From contig CAJHQP010002005.1 of NCBI GenBank assembly GCA_905132765.1, forward strand, positions 32,480-96,479: a stretch of 64,000 nucleotides of DNA. The letters are read 5' to 3'. The stretch comes from Moricandia arvensis. Lineage: Eukaryota > Streptophyta > Magnoliopsida > Brassicales > Brassicaceae. The notes below the pieces were generated by a model. The model searched no databases. It was not told the DNA's origin and saw only the letters and a program-made list of their open reading frames with translations. Made by a program: the position numbers and the translations under genes. Below are positions 10,589 to 21,079 of this stretch, piece after piece (position 1 is the first letter of the stretch; each line of letters begins with the position of its first letter).

Positions 10589-11859
10589 TCTCTAAGATAG
10601 ATTTAAAAAGTGGCTATCATCATAGTAGGATGAAAGAAGGAGATGAATGTAAAACTGCATTTAAGACTAAACATGGTTTGTATGAGTGGTTGGTTATGCT
10701 ATTCGGATTGACAAATGCACCTAGTAAATTCATGAGATTGATGAATCATGTTCTTAGATCATTCATAGGCATATTTGTTTTTTGTGTACTTTGAAGACAT
10801 CTTAGTATATAACAAGAACTTTGAGGATCATATAGAACATCTTAGGGCTGTTCTTAATGTGTTAAGAAATGAGAAACTTTTTGCCAACTTGAAGAAATAT
10901 ACTTTTTGCACAGATAACTTGGTCTTTCTAGGCTTTGTTGTGAGTGCAGATGGAGTTAAGGTGGACGAGGAGAAGGTCAAAGCCATCAAGGACTGGCCAA
11001 GCCCAACCACACAGTAGGAGAAGTGAGGAGTTTCCATGGGCTTGCTGGTTTTTACAGGCGCTTTGTGAAGGATTTTAGCACCATTTCACTCCATTGACTG
11101 AAGTAATCAAGAAAGATGTAGGATTCAAATGGGGGGAAGCACAAGAAGCCGCATTCCAAACCCTTAAAAAGAAGCTTACTCAATCACCTTTCTTAATGGT
11201 TCCTCACTTTACTAAAACTTTTGAGATTGAATGTGATGCCTCAGGGATTGGAATTGGTGTTGTGTTGATGCAGGATAGGAAACCCATCGCCTACTTCATT
11301 GAGAAGCTTGGAGGAGCCACTCTCAACTATGCCACCTATGACAAAGAACTCTATGCTTTTGTGAGGGCCTTGCAAACATGGCAACATTACTTGTGGCCCA
11401 AGGAGTTTGTCATCCACACTGATCATGAGTCCCTAAAGTATCTCAAAGGGCAGAGTAAGCTTAGTAAGAGACACGCAAGATGGGTTGAGTTCATTGAGAC
11501 ATTCCCATACGTGATCAAATACAAACAAGGTAAAGAGAACATAGTTGCTGATGCACTATCTCGGAGGTATGTTCTCTTGACGACTCTTGATGCTAAGCTA
11601 CTAGGTTTTGAGCAGATTAAAGACATGTATGAGACTGACCCTGACTTTAAAGAAGCTTATGTGTCTTGTGAGAAATTTGCTGCAGGGCACTACTTTAGAC
11701 AAGATGGATTCTTGTTCTATGATAACAGATTGTGTGTGCCTAATTGTTCTCTACGAGATCTGTTTGTTAGGGAATCCCATGGGGGCAGTCTAATGGGTCA
11801 TTTGGGGCTTGCCAATACTCTTAAAGTTTTGCAGGATCACTTCTATTGGCCACACATGA
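10589..11859 (+). pseudogene. gypsy-2 RT, RNase H and integrase zinc region
   Basis: RT starts at SKIDLKSGYHH (about 10590). The catalytic motif YFDD reads YFED (Asp to Glu), in a region also frameshifted near 10780. The thumb region FLGFVVSADGVKVDEEKVKAI and the post-RT WPSPTT follow. RNase H in the 11094-11864 frame has FEIECDASGIGIG, YDKELYA and HTDHESLKYL, followed by DALSRRY. The integrase H2C2 domain is cut after HFYWPHM. Frameshifts lie near 11017 and 11080. The sequence is near-identical to 36870-38020 of gypsy-4. Confidence 0.9.
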
Positions 11860-12370
11860 TGTGATCATGGACCAGCTTACCAAAGAGGGTAAAGAGATCT
11901 TAGACGAGCCACATGATGACACAATGCACCAGCAGCCTGGTGATGATGCTTTGACCATTCCAGAAGGTACCATGACTCGTTCCAGACAAGAAACTCAAGG
12001 AGACTGTTGTAGGATTACTCACTTTACATCCACAACAAGAAGAAAGTCTTGGACAAGGTTTGATGATCCGAGATATCTTGATCACCATTCAAGCTATCTC
12101 TACTTTCAGCTGAGCTAGTGTTTAGGCAAGACATTTGGTGTGTGCTCTTTTCCTTGCTTTGGTTTTGTCCCATGAGGTTTTCTGGAGGAAGGTTTTTTAA
12201 CGAGGCCACAACTTGTCTTACAAATCACCTAGGCCCTATCTCGGCCCAAGACTACTAGAAGACTATCCATTTTATCTTATGTTATTTTAAGACTATAGTT
12301 TTATGTTATATTTCCGAAACCCTAGAGCTTGTTCTTTGGTTTCTTTTATTTAAGGGTTTCCGCAAACCTA
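11857..12370 (+). repeat. gypsy LTR, outer part (belongs with 6326-6583)
   Basis: It starts TGATGTGATCATGGACCAG and matches 24360-24885 of the intact gypsy-3 LTR. A frame of about 85 codons, the C-terminal end of pol, runs through it to TGA/TAG near 12118, although KKL is altered to frameshifted sequence. It is cut at the inversion breakpoint. Confidence 0.85.
12152..12192 (+). promoter_or_regulatory. LTR stem-loop, gypsy-2
   Basis: CCTTGCTTTGG (12152-12162) pairs with CTGGAGGAAGG (12182-12192), with 7 Watson-Crick pairs, 3 G-U pairs and one mismatch. It starts 33 nt after the stop of the pol extension. Confidence 0.65.
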
Positions 12371-13874
12371 AGCTCTTCAAGCATATAAGGATCTCCTTTG
12401 GTACTCCTTGCCCAATGAATCGTCTGCTCTCAATATCCTGAAACTTCACATAATTAGGGCTGAATATAACATTGCAATGCATATCAGTGGTACACTTCTT
12501 GCCATAGAGTAAATTTGAAGTAAACTCAGGCATGTAAAAGGCTTTAGATTCTTTGTTAAACAGTTTCAGCTTGCCTACACCTCTTATTGGTATCCTATCT
12601 CCATTCGCTATCATTACATGTCCATTAGCCGGTTTTATATCTCTAATAAGACTAGTATCACTAATCATATAATGAGATGCACCAGAATCTACTATCAATG
12701 GTTTAGACATGTTATGAGCAGTATGAGAATGACCAGTCATCCTAGAATCAGTGTGAAAGCTATCCGGTTGTTCAACAATACTAGCAACCCTATATGCACC
12801 AAATGAATACCCTTTGACATTACTAAGAGTGTTACCATTATCATTGAGCATTTTGATGAGAGCATCCATCTCAGATCGGCGGATGAACTCATGCTCATTG
12901 AGGCGTGGCTGATGGGCAGTGTAGGTCACCATGGCCTTGCTGTCACCACCTTCACGACCTTCTGTCTGATTTGCCTTGGTTGAAGTCCCAACACCTGATT
13001 GATCACCCGTTCCATAGGTCACATTGGCTCTTGCTTCCCTCTCCTTCATGAACTTGGCCGGATTGAGGTGAGGATGGAGAATCCAGCATTGACTCTTCTT
13101 ATGACCATGTCTCTTGCAATGATCACAATTTCCATTGAACCTTCTGTCTTAAAAGTTCCTAGCAACCCTCCTATCTTCATACTTATGGACCCTGTTAGCT
13201 TGAGGCTCCTCGGCTTGGTTGGCAAGAGTGAGCTCTCCCTTTCCTCCAAATAACCCCAAGGACCCTTGTTCCTTCTGGATTTGAGCACAAACTTCTTCAA
13301 GGGTGGGGAGCTTCTCGGATCTAAGGATATGTTTGATCAGATCATTGTAGGTAGTGTTGAGTGTGAGAAAGATCCCAAAGGCCTTGTCTTGCTCACGCCT
13401 CTCATTCAACTCGTCTGGATTTGTGGTGCTAGGCCTTAGCATCTCAAGCTCTGATCACAAAGCCTAGAACTTTCCCAAATGCTTAGTGAACTCCATGTCT
13501 TCTTGAGCTAAGTTGTTGATAGCCCTCTTGATCTTAAACACTCGTGTGAGGTTTGAGATGTTTCCGTACACCTTTTGGAGTGTATCCCATAGATCTTTTG
13601 CCTTCTCACAGTAGTTGTACGCCTCCACGATCGACGGATCCAGTGATCTCTGGAGGATGGACATCACCAGATTATCCTCCTGGATCCACATCAGTTCATC
13701 ACAAACCACCACTTCTTTGTCGCCTTCCTCAATAATGAGCTTTGGAGCTTCGTCTTCAAGGACATGGTTCCAAAGGCCCTTACTTCCCACGGCTGTCTTC
13801 ACCACACGAGACCAAAGAAGGTAGTTTCCACCTTTGAGAGTAACCGGAAGGACAGTAGTCTTCATGTTCTCCAT
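12371..13874 (-). pseudogene. copia-2 gag and protease
   Basis: Gag starts with ATG at 13874 (MENMKTTVLPVTLKGGNYLLWSR) and has the copia UBN2-type core AYNYCEKAKDLWDTLQKVYGNISN. A stop near 13461 and a frameshift near 13150 break it. The zinc knuckle CDHCKRHGHKKSQC lies near 13100. Protease has the catalytic VDSGAS at about 12679-12696, followed by HYMISDTSLIRDI. The end reads FYMPEFTSNLLYGKKCTTDMHCNVIFSPN. Gag packages the RNA and protease cuts the polyprotein. Confidence 0.9.
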
Positions 13875-13968
13875 TTAGAATCAAAAGAGTCAAACTTGCA
13901 CTTTATGAACGGAAAGGTTGAAACTTTGAACGAAAACCGATCAAATGAACCCAGATTCAAGTGAACCT

Positions 13969-13981
13969 GGCTCTGATACCA
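13969..13981 (-). promoter_or_regulatory. copia-2 primer-binding site
   Basis: The minus strand reads TGGTATCAGAGCC directly next to the LTR end TTTCA. It is a perfect 13-nt match to the initiator tRNA-Met 3' end. Confidence 0.9.
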
Positions 13982-14562
13982 TGAAAGTTATATAGAAATA
14001 GAGTGTAGAAATCGAGAATAAGAGTCTGAGAGAGATATTTAGACAAAAGAAGAAGAGACTCGACGAGAGAGACTTGAAATCATTGGGAGAGACTAAGAGA
14101 AGAGACTAAAGATTTTCATTGATTAATGATGAACCAGAGTTTACAAATATATAGAGGAAGGAAGGTAAGCTTTACAACGGATATATGATAAGGTTTAGGA
14201 TAAGCTTATCCAGAAAGCATGTGTAGTCAAAGGTTTAGGCGCGCCCATTTGAAATCTTGTGGCCGAGAAGCTTCACACGAAAGATACCTTTTGCATCTTG
14301 ACCAGATCCTCTTCCAGGCTTGATCCAACCTGTGAACGCGCGTCCCTTATCCCTTCAGTCAAGCTTGATCCACTTGGTAACTAGTAAGAGTAACTCTTGG
14401 TCGAGTTACTCTTACCAAGGCAACTTCTTGTCCAAGGTAACTTGCCTCACCCATGTGTACGACCTGTACGGCCTGGTTGTACGGACTTGTTCGGACATAG
14501 CCAAATCCTTTCCTTTCCTCTTTATAAGCCTTCCTCTATCATTTCATAACCTTTGTTCAACA
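13982..14562 (-). repeat. copia-2 5' LTR (581 bp)
   Basis: It is the same length and sequence class as 9659-10239. Read on the minus strand it starts TGTTGAACAAAGG and ends AACTTTCA. It contains TCCGTACAA (complement at 14477-14485), GGCGCGCC near 14240 and GGATAAGCTTATCC (14198-14211). Confidence 0.9.
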
Positions 14563-15040
14563 GAATTGGGCGCCTATTTTGAATTGTGTGGACTGAAATC
14601 AATACATTCTCAGCCATGCTGTCTCTTGCTGGTTACCAAGGGAAACTTGGCTAGGAATGAGCCAACAATGCACTTGAATTCGACCATAGATCAGTCCAGG
14701 TTCATAATACAGCTTGCTCTTCCTTTTCAGCACATGGGAACAAATCATGACAGGCTGGCTGGTCTTCCTTGCTTGCTGGTGTGTCAATAAAGGTGAATCT
14801 TATCCGTAAACGGTCAAGTGACCTCAGTATGTTCATGGTTGCTTCCTTAGACCAGAATATGCCTTAGAATCTTTTCTCTCTTGTCCATAACTTCCATTTC
14901 GCCTTCTTCATACCTTAGGCCTCAAGTTATCACCATGGGAGTGTACGGATTAGGGTTTGGTCCATACACTTTTAGCTATTTTTGCACAAACCCAAAACAT
15001 CCTGATTTGGTCGAATGTAAGGTTTTCGGGTCGACCTAGT

Positions 15041-15093
15041 CCGTACAGATCCGTACGGCACGAGTACATCCGTCCGTACCAAATCCGTACGGC
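15041..15093 (-). promoter_or_regulatory. GTAC motif cluster in LARD-1 LTR
   Basis: Five GTAC cores occur within about 53 bp (CCGTACAG, TCCGTACGG, GAGTACAT, CCGTACCA, TCCGTACGG). The spacing is irregular here. SBP-domain factors are known to need the GTAC core. Confidence 0.55.
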
Positions 15094-15295
15094 CTCGCCC
15101 AAACTTTGCACATTCTCCCAAATGACTCCAAACTTCACCCAAGCCATCTTTCTTCATTGTAAACCCTTCCTGGACCTCTTTCTAGCTCAGCATTGCCTTT
15201 TGGACCCTCCTTAGTTCTTAACAGAACTTCCACAAAGGTTTGGTACTTCTTTGTTCAATAACCTTTAGTGATTGATTATCACTTCAGGTTTAACA

Positions 15296-17663
15296 CTTCC
15301 CCTCAAGCTTGACTCTAGAGATCCTAAGTCAAGCTTGGAACCTTGAAGTCACTCCCCATTAAAACCATATGAGAGAAAACTCTCCTTACGAATAAAACCC
15401 TCATAAGGAAAAGAGTAAGCTCTTTCAAAGCCTAGGGATTGGCCATTGAGTCTTTGTGCCTTAGAACCAGTGTGGTTGGACACAAAGAACTCTGGATCGT
15501 GGCCTAAACTCGTGCAGCAACAACAAAAGGCTTGCACACTCATAGAACTCGGCTTGACCTCTTCATAGACCCGATTTGGGTCTCCCCTCTCAACTGACTT
15601 CAAGGCCATCTTAGAGAAGCTAGGAAACGACCATGATCATCTTCAGTGAGGCTCAAGCACTGGTAATGGTACCTGATACATTATCCCAAAGGTGCATCAG
15701 TACTTATCAAGAACATCCACAAGAATGTGATACTTAGGCAAAGCTCAAAAGGCTGAAACAAAAAAGATATTCTAGAAACTTAGACATTCTTCTAAATGAA
15801 GCAAGATATCGATGATGGTTTCAACTAAGGCAATATCACTAGATCTTATTCCATTTAACCATAACATTCAGAACTCATCTATTCAAGCATTTTAAGAACC
15901 ATTTCGAGATTTAAGAAGAAATGATGAATGACTTGAAATAGTTTGAGTTCAAGTTACTTCCCTTTTTGTTTAGATGAGGAGTGGCTGGCTTTCGGCTTCA
16001 GTTTCAATCACCTCACCACAGAGGCCGCATTGAACTGAGCTTTCATAGACACACAACCAAGACTGCTCTGAAAAGGGTCTTTGCATAGACACGCCACTGC
16101 GTAGACCCGGTTGGATGATCCTTTAATGAAGTCCTTGCAAGGATTTGAAACTGGACCATGGATCATGTATATTCAGACTCCCCCTCAAGCTTAACTCCGA
16201 GACTATGGGAGGAGCTAAGCTTGTGAGATGTGTATATACGATTCCATGGTCTTGAGGAACCATCAGTCTTTACAGACTTGATGTCGTAACCCTTGTGAGT
16301 TTTGGCCCTCTTCCTTATATCAGGAACAAATGGTGTTTGAATCACCTTAAGAGCCCTCAAAAGGTAGTCTCTCATTGTATGATATCCCACTCTACACTTC
16401 CTGTAGACTTTGGGACTAACTTGTCCAAGTGGTATTATACAATGGCATCAACCTCTCATTGCATACTCAGTGACACTACACTTCCTGTAGTTTGGGGACT
16501 GACTCGTCCAGAGATGATATGCAATGGCAATACACACTTATCTTGTCATTATGGTTTGTCACTGTATTACTTCATGTGTACCTAACATCACCACAACTCA
16601 ATGCAAACATTAGATCATCCATTGGGACCAAACTAAGATCATACATATGGTTTGATCACCAATGCCTCAACAACACAAAACTCTTGAACCATCAAACCAC
16701 AGGAACAAGCCTTAAGCAAACTTAAATTCTCTAGATGCAATGCAAGACTGAAAACAAAGCAATTGCAACTAGGCTAGATTTTTAAATTCACCATATATGA
16801 ATGCACAAATGACAGATATGCCAATGCAACAGATACTAATCACCATTAGCTTAATCAAGAACCATACAACCAGCAGCCTGGACATGCTTCTAAATGCTAC
16901 TAGAACACAAGACGGATTAGCTAAGACAATAACAAGGCAAGATAACATGACTCGGAAAGAACATAACCTATATGTTTATGCAACTGTACCAAAGATCCTC
17001 AAGATGCTATGAATGCAACAGACTTTGACAGCAATCATGTGAATGTAATAGATTCAATCCGAATGAACTAGCAACTCTATGATATCCTAAACAACCTAAT
17101 CAAAATGCAAGAAACAACTAGGCATATTAATGAGCAATGGTTTCATCAAGACCATAGATTGAAGTAGTTTAGACACACTTCTAAATCCTACTTGATATCT
17201 CTGATTGATTAACTATGTCATTAACATCCAAGCAACACTGAACCGGATTGAATCACTACCTAGATGCTTATGAATGTAAAACAGTCTAACAATTCTCATG
17301 ATGCAAGTATCCGAGACATTCTACTCAGTTCTACAACACATTCATGGCAATTCCGAGTTATGACAATGCACACGTCAATACTAAACGACGACACTGATGC
17401 TTATGCAAGATAGACAACCAACACAATTATGCAAGAGCTTAGACAATCGTATAAATGCTTCAAGACATCTATGATGAAAAAAAAACTATGGCAGAAGCAA
17501 TCAGATCACAAAACACTGCAATAAACAAGCCAAGAGATCCTGGGACAGACACTACTCAATGCATAACAAAGTATAAACTCTTATTAAGGGATAGGAGATT
17601 TGCATACAGTTCAGGAATTCGAGCTGATTCCTTAAACCTCCATGGACACACTCCAATGTTTCT
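15296..17663 (-). other. LARD-1 internal region, no gene seen
   Basis: About 2.4 kb is AT-rich with only short shadow frames. The first 350 bases (15296-15650) are conserved with 20965-21330, 21703-22060 and 60845-61060. The remainder is low in long frames and rich in short A-rich phrases, as in 22280-23500 and 61950-62600. I found no captured host exon that I can name. Confidence 0.6.
15365..15408 (-). promoter_or_regulatory. pre-PPT stem-loop, LARD-1
   Basis: On the minus strand CCTTATGAGGG (15408-15398) pairs with CTCTCATATGG (15375-15365), with one T-T mismatch and one G-U pair. It lies 69 nt from the LTR. Confidence 0.7.
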
Positions 17664-18190
17664 TGTTGGGTTTTATTGACATGAAGACATGAATAAAAGA
17701 TGGAGACAAAGAGAAGAGATGCATTTGGGCGAGTTGGAATGGTTTGGTCCGTATATACTTGGAACACAAGTCATTCCGTACAAGACTTCACTTCCACGCA
17801 AGCAAGTAACCTAACTTGGGTTGGAAGGCAAGGAAGTGGTTTAAAACTCGACAAGAAGGAGGGTCAAGTGGTCAAGAGAGTCGTTGGAGACTTCTGGAAG
17901 CAAGTGGGATTCAAAAATGGATCAGATCACATGTTCTACTTGGTCTTGCAACCGATGAGGTCCTGTCACTTTCAGGCTCCATTATCCCAACCAAGAAGCC
18001 TTATTATACTCTTATTCTTCTTGTCTTCATTCTCTCTTGAATGTCTTTAAATATTGTATCTCTGGAAACTGAATCAAGCAAGGAAACAATCCTTCTTTAC
18101 TCTCATTCTCGAATCACTCTCTCTCTTCTCTCTCTCACGAGTTTCTTCACTCTCTCTCTTGTTCTTCACTTAGTTCTTCATTTTATTACA
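17664..18190 (+). repeat. copia-3 5' LTR (527 bp)
   Basis: It starts TGTTGGGTTTTATTG and ends TTTATTACA directly before the PBS. It has a TCCGTACAA site at 17775-17783 and AT-rich TATA candidates near 18003 and 18046. A CT-rich 3' third follows. Confidence 0.8.
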
Positions 18191-18202
18191 TGGTATCAGA
18201 GC
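18191..18202 (+). promoter_or_regulatory. copia-3 primer-binding site
   Basis: TGGTATCAGAGC abuts the LTR end and is complementary to initiator tRNA-Met. Confidence 0.9.
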
Positions 18203-18267
18203 TTTAAGCTCCTGAACCACTCTATTTCTTCCGCAAACACTCTCTTTTCACTCTATACTTCAGTTAT

Positions 18268-18600
18268 ATCCGATTATTTTCTTTATATCTTGAAGAACAT
18301 CCTTTTGTCCAGTGGATATTAGGATTGTTCTTGCAAGTTTCTGGGCGGATCGTGACCATTTCACTTCATTTCTCTTCATATCTCTTTATATATTCACGGT
18401 TTAAAGAGAGTATAATTTGTTTCTACTTGTTTTATCCGATTACTTTCTTTATATCTTGAAGAACATCCTTTTGTCCAGTGGATATTAGGACTGCTCTTGC
18501 AAGTTTCTGGCTGTTCTTGACCATTTCGCTTCTTTTCTCTTCATATCTCCTTATATCTTCACGGTTTAAAGAGAGTATAGTTTGTTTCTACTTGCCTCTC
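18268..18600 (+). repeat. Tandem duplication in copia-3 leader (about 167 bp x 2)
   Basis: The phrase starting CCGATTATTTTCTTTATATC near 18268 recurs near 18435 with few changes, including TTGTCCAGTGGATATTAGGA and TTGCAAGTTTCTGG. It lies between PBS and gag, the region that usually holds dimerisation and packaging signals. Confidence 0.75.
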
Positions 18601-18664
18601 TCTGTCAAGTGTTCCAAAATTTCAAAAAAAATCTACTCAGTTCACTCTATTACCCACTGGACAA

Positions 18665-20031
18665 TAGCAAGTCGAAATGGAGCAACAAAGCGAATGGTCA
18701 TTCCAGTCACTTTGAAGGGTTTAAGCTACCTACTATGGTCGAGATTGACCAAAACTGCCCTTGGTGGAAGAGGTCTAGGGGAGCATATCACTTCAGGAGA
18801 AGCCCCAAGACAAATCACACAAGGAGAAGATGGCAGAGAAGTTGTAGTGACAGATGAAGGCAAATGGACTAAGGAGGATTTCATGGTACTGCCTGCCTTG
18901 CAAAGTTCTCTAGATGGTCCCATTATGGAAGCCTACTCCTACTGTGAAACAGCAGAGGAGTTGTGGGACACCTTGAAGAAGGTTTACGGAAACACTTCAA
19001 ACCTCAGCAGAGTCTTTGAAGTGAAGAAGGCAATCAACAACTTGCATCAGAAGGATATGGACTTTATCAAGCACTTTGGGAAGTTTAGAGCTCTGTGGGC
19101 TGAACTGGAGATGCTAAGGCCAAGCACCACTGATCCTACAGTTCTCAATGCAAGGCGTGAGGAAGACAAGGTATTTGGGTTGCTACTCACCCTTAACTCC
19201 TCTTTCATGATGTCATTAAACACATACTGAGAGCTAAGGATCTATCAAGCCTGGATGATGTTTGTGCCCAACTCCAAAAGGAGCAAGGATCTGATGGTTT
19301 GTTTGGCGGGAAAGGAGAGCTGTCCATGGCTAGTAAGGCTTAAAATATAGAGATTATCTCAGCCAACAAGGTCTTCTACAAACCAGGGGATGGAGCTAAC
19401 AAGCGCATGACTTGTGAACATTACAAGAGGCAAGGTCATTCCAAGAACAACTGCTGGATACTTCATCCTCATCTCTGACCACCCAAGTTCAACCATGCGA
19501 GGGCACATGAAGCGAGAGCACATGAGCCGAACAAAGGCCCTATGCGCATGGGAGAAGATGGGAGAGCCATGGTCTCAACAAAACATGCAGTTGGGTCAAC
19601 TCTCAGGCCACTTCTCAACTCCCCAATGATGATGCTTTCATCCGCAAGTCAGACATTGAGGCCCTTATAAAGGCACTCAATGCAAACTCTGGTAACAATT
19701 GTGTTAATGCTCTCACATCTATTCACAATGCAAATCAAACTACTAGGCCCTTGATAATTGACTCAGGAGCATCTCACCATATGATTAGGGATGTTAAGCT
19801 CATTAGTTATATCAAATCAGCTCTAGGAAGTGTAGTGATTGCATATTGGTGATAGAATACCTATTGAAGGGATAGGGAATCTTAAATTGTTTGATAAGGA
19901 GTCCCAAGCATTTGACATTCCAACTTTCACCTCTAATCTCTTATATGTTAAAAGAGTAACCAATGATCTTAAGTGCAAAGTTATTTTCAGTCCTGATGAT
20001 GTTTGCTTTCAGGATATTAAGACCAGGAAGA
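18665..20031 (+). pseudogene. copia-3 gag and protease
   Basis: Gag is readable from about 18665 (MVIPVTLKGLSYLLWSR) in the frame ending at 19230, with the AYSYCETAEELWDTLKKVYGNTSN core. A frameshift follows at FMMSLNTY. The zinc knuckle (CEHYKRQGHSKNNC, with second Cys changed to Tyr) is near 19410. Protease retains IDSGASHHMI near 19760. The segment FDKESQAFDIPTFTSNLLYVKR marks the protease/GAG-pre boundary. Several stops break the region between 19230 and 19840. Confidence 0.85.
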
Positions 20032-20964
20032 TGCTGGATGTTAGTTTTATCAGAGCTCAGATGTGTGTGTGAAGAGCCCGCCATTAAAGGCTGAGAGAGA
20101 GCTTGAGAGTGAAAGAGAAGGGTCTGATCTAAACAAAGAGGTGTCTTGAATCAGAAACAAATTATAAGAGATTAAGAGAGATTAAGAGAGATTTTAAGTA
20201 TAAGAAAGAGGTAGATTAAAGGGAGAACTGATCAAGAACGAGAACTCTTAGGAAGGAGAAGGGGAAATCCCCCTAACTCTCTTACCCATTACAAATCGCC
20301 CAATGGGTCTTTTATATGCTTTTCAAGGCGGAAACATAAACCTAAATCTAATGGCTGATAGGACTTGAAGATGGACGCCTAGGGTTCATTCTGGAGTGGT
20401 CTTGATGCAATCTGAGTGATGGGAGCTGATTGGTTGGTCAAAGGGAAGGCTGGCTTCTTATTGGCTTCTCATAGGTGCCAAAGAATGTTCCCATGTATCT
20501 GTCCAGATACATGGTCCCCAACACAGCGTCTGGACAGCTCATGCCAGCTCACTCTTTTGTCTTCTTCTCTTAAAGGTTTGTCTTCTTCTCTTAAGCTTTT
20601 GTGTCTTCTCTTAAAATCAGAAACTCGTCTTTTAGTCCCGGACTTTGCATGGGCCGTAGCTTTTCGCCCTATTTTTGCACAAACTCCCAAACATCTTTAA
20701 AGCCATAATGAGAACATCTTTGGGTCACCCTATTTTTGCACGGTCCGTACCTCGCCCTATTTTTTTCACGGTCCGTACCTCGCCCTATTTTTTTCACGGT
20801 CCGTACCTCGCCCTATTTTTGCACAACCTCCAGAGCACTTCTAAACACCTTTAGTCACTTCTAAAGCCTTGTAAACAATCTCCGGAGGTTTCACCCTAAC
20901 TTTGCACCAGACCCAAACTTATCTCAACTCTTCCTTTGCCTCCATTTGTTTCTTCAAGTTAACA
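20032..20964 (-). repeat. LARD-2 3' LTR (about 933 bp)
   Basis: On the minus strand it starts TGTTAACTTGAAG after the PPT. It holds a run of SPL-like CCGTACC motifs and a GGGGATTTCCCC-type block near 20261-20271 that corresponds to the GGGGTTTTCCCCC block of LARD-5. Confidence 0.75.
20741..20824 (-). repeat. 28-bp tandem repeat in LARD-2 LTR (3 copies)
   Basis: Units start at 20741, 20769 and 20797. Each begins CGGTCCGTACCTCGCCC and ends in a T run, so each carries one GTAC core. Confidence 0.85.
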
Positions 20965-21035
20965 CTCCCCCCTCATGCTTGACTTTAGAGATCCTAAGTC
21001 AATCTTGGAACCTTGAAGAACTCCCTCGTTAAAAA

Positions 21036-21079
21036 CCTTATGAGAGAAAACCCTCCTTAGGGATAAAACCCTCATAAGG
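21036..21079 (-). promoter_or_regulatory. pre-PPT stem-loop, LARD-2 copy 1
   Basis: CCTTATGAGGG pairs with CTCTCATAAGG on the minus strand, with 10 Watson-Crick pairs and one G-U pair. It lies 71 nt from the LTR. Confidence 0.8.

Larger units (their letters stand above)
6584..12370. other. 5.8-kb inverted segment
   Basis: Reversing this segment joins 6583 to the complement of 12370, which restores the gypsy LTR apart from about 16-20 bp. It also joins 12371 to 6584, which restores copia-2 with no base lost: the joined sequence reads GAAGAGCT-TAGTTTTGTGCC, as in the uninterrupted copy at about 34058. Both breakpoints share only two or three bases (TA/TAG). One inversion therefore explains two broken elements. 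Confidence 0.85.
10589..12370 (+). mobile_element. gypsy-2, pol fragment and LTR
   Basis: It carries RT to the start of integrase, joined directly to the first 514 bp of a gypsy LTR; the integrase core and PPT are deleted. The joint shares TGA (CACACA-TGA-TGTGATC). After re-inversion the LTR is the one that also closes gypsy-1, so one LTR would serve two neighbouring gypsy bodies. Confidence 0.8.
12371..14562 (-). mobile_element. copia-2, 5' part
   Basis: On the minus strand it runs 5' LTR, PBS, gag, zinc knuckle, protease and the start of the GAG-pre-integrase region, ending at ...GCTTGAAGAGCT. It is the missing half of the copia element at 6584-10239. Confidence 0.9.
14563..17663 (-). mobile_element. 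LARD-1, non-coding LTR element (3' LTR part and internal region)
   Basis: The 3' LTR part is 14563-15295, starting TGTTAAACCTGAAG on the minus strand; the rest of that LTR is at 10240-10588. PPT and TCAAGCTTGA follow at 15296. The internal region (15296-17663) has no recognisable Gag or Pol. Its 5' end and 5' LTR are lost where copia-3 inserted at 17664. The internal 3' sequence matches LARD-2 and LARD-5. Confidence 0.75.
17664..20031 (+). mobile_element. copia-3, 5' part of a Ty1/copia element
   Basis: A 5' LTR (17664-18190), PBS, duplicated leader, gag and protease are present. It ends at 20031 in the GAG-pre-integrase region, where the LARD-2 LTR starts. The missing 3' part is not in the window. 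Confidence 0.85.

Noticed and set aside
9659..14562. Inversion through recombination between the inverted copia-2 LTRs
   Set aside because: The junctions are at 6584 and 12370, not in the LTRs at 9659-10239 and 13982-14562. LTR exchange would not cut pol and the gypsy LTR.
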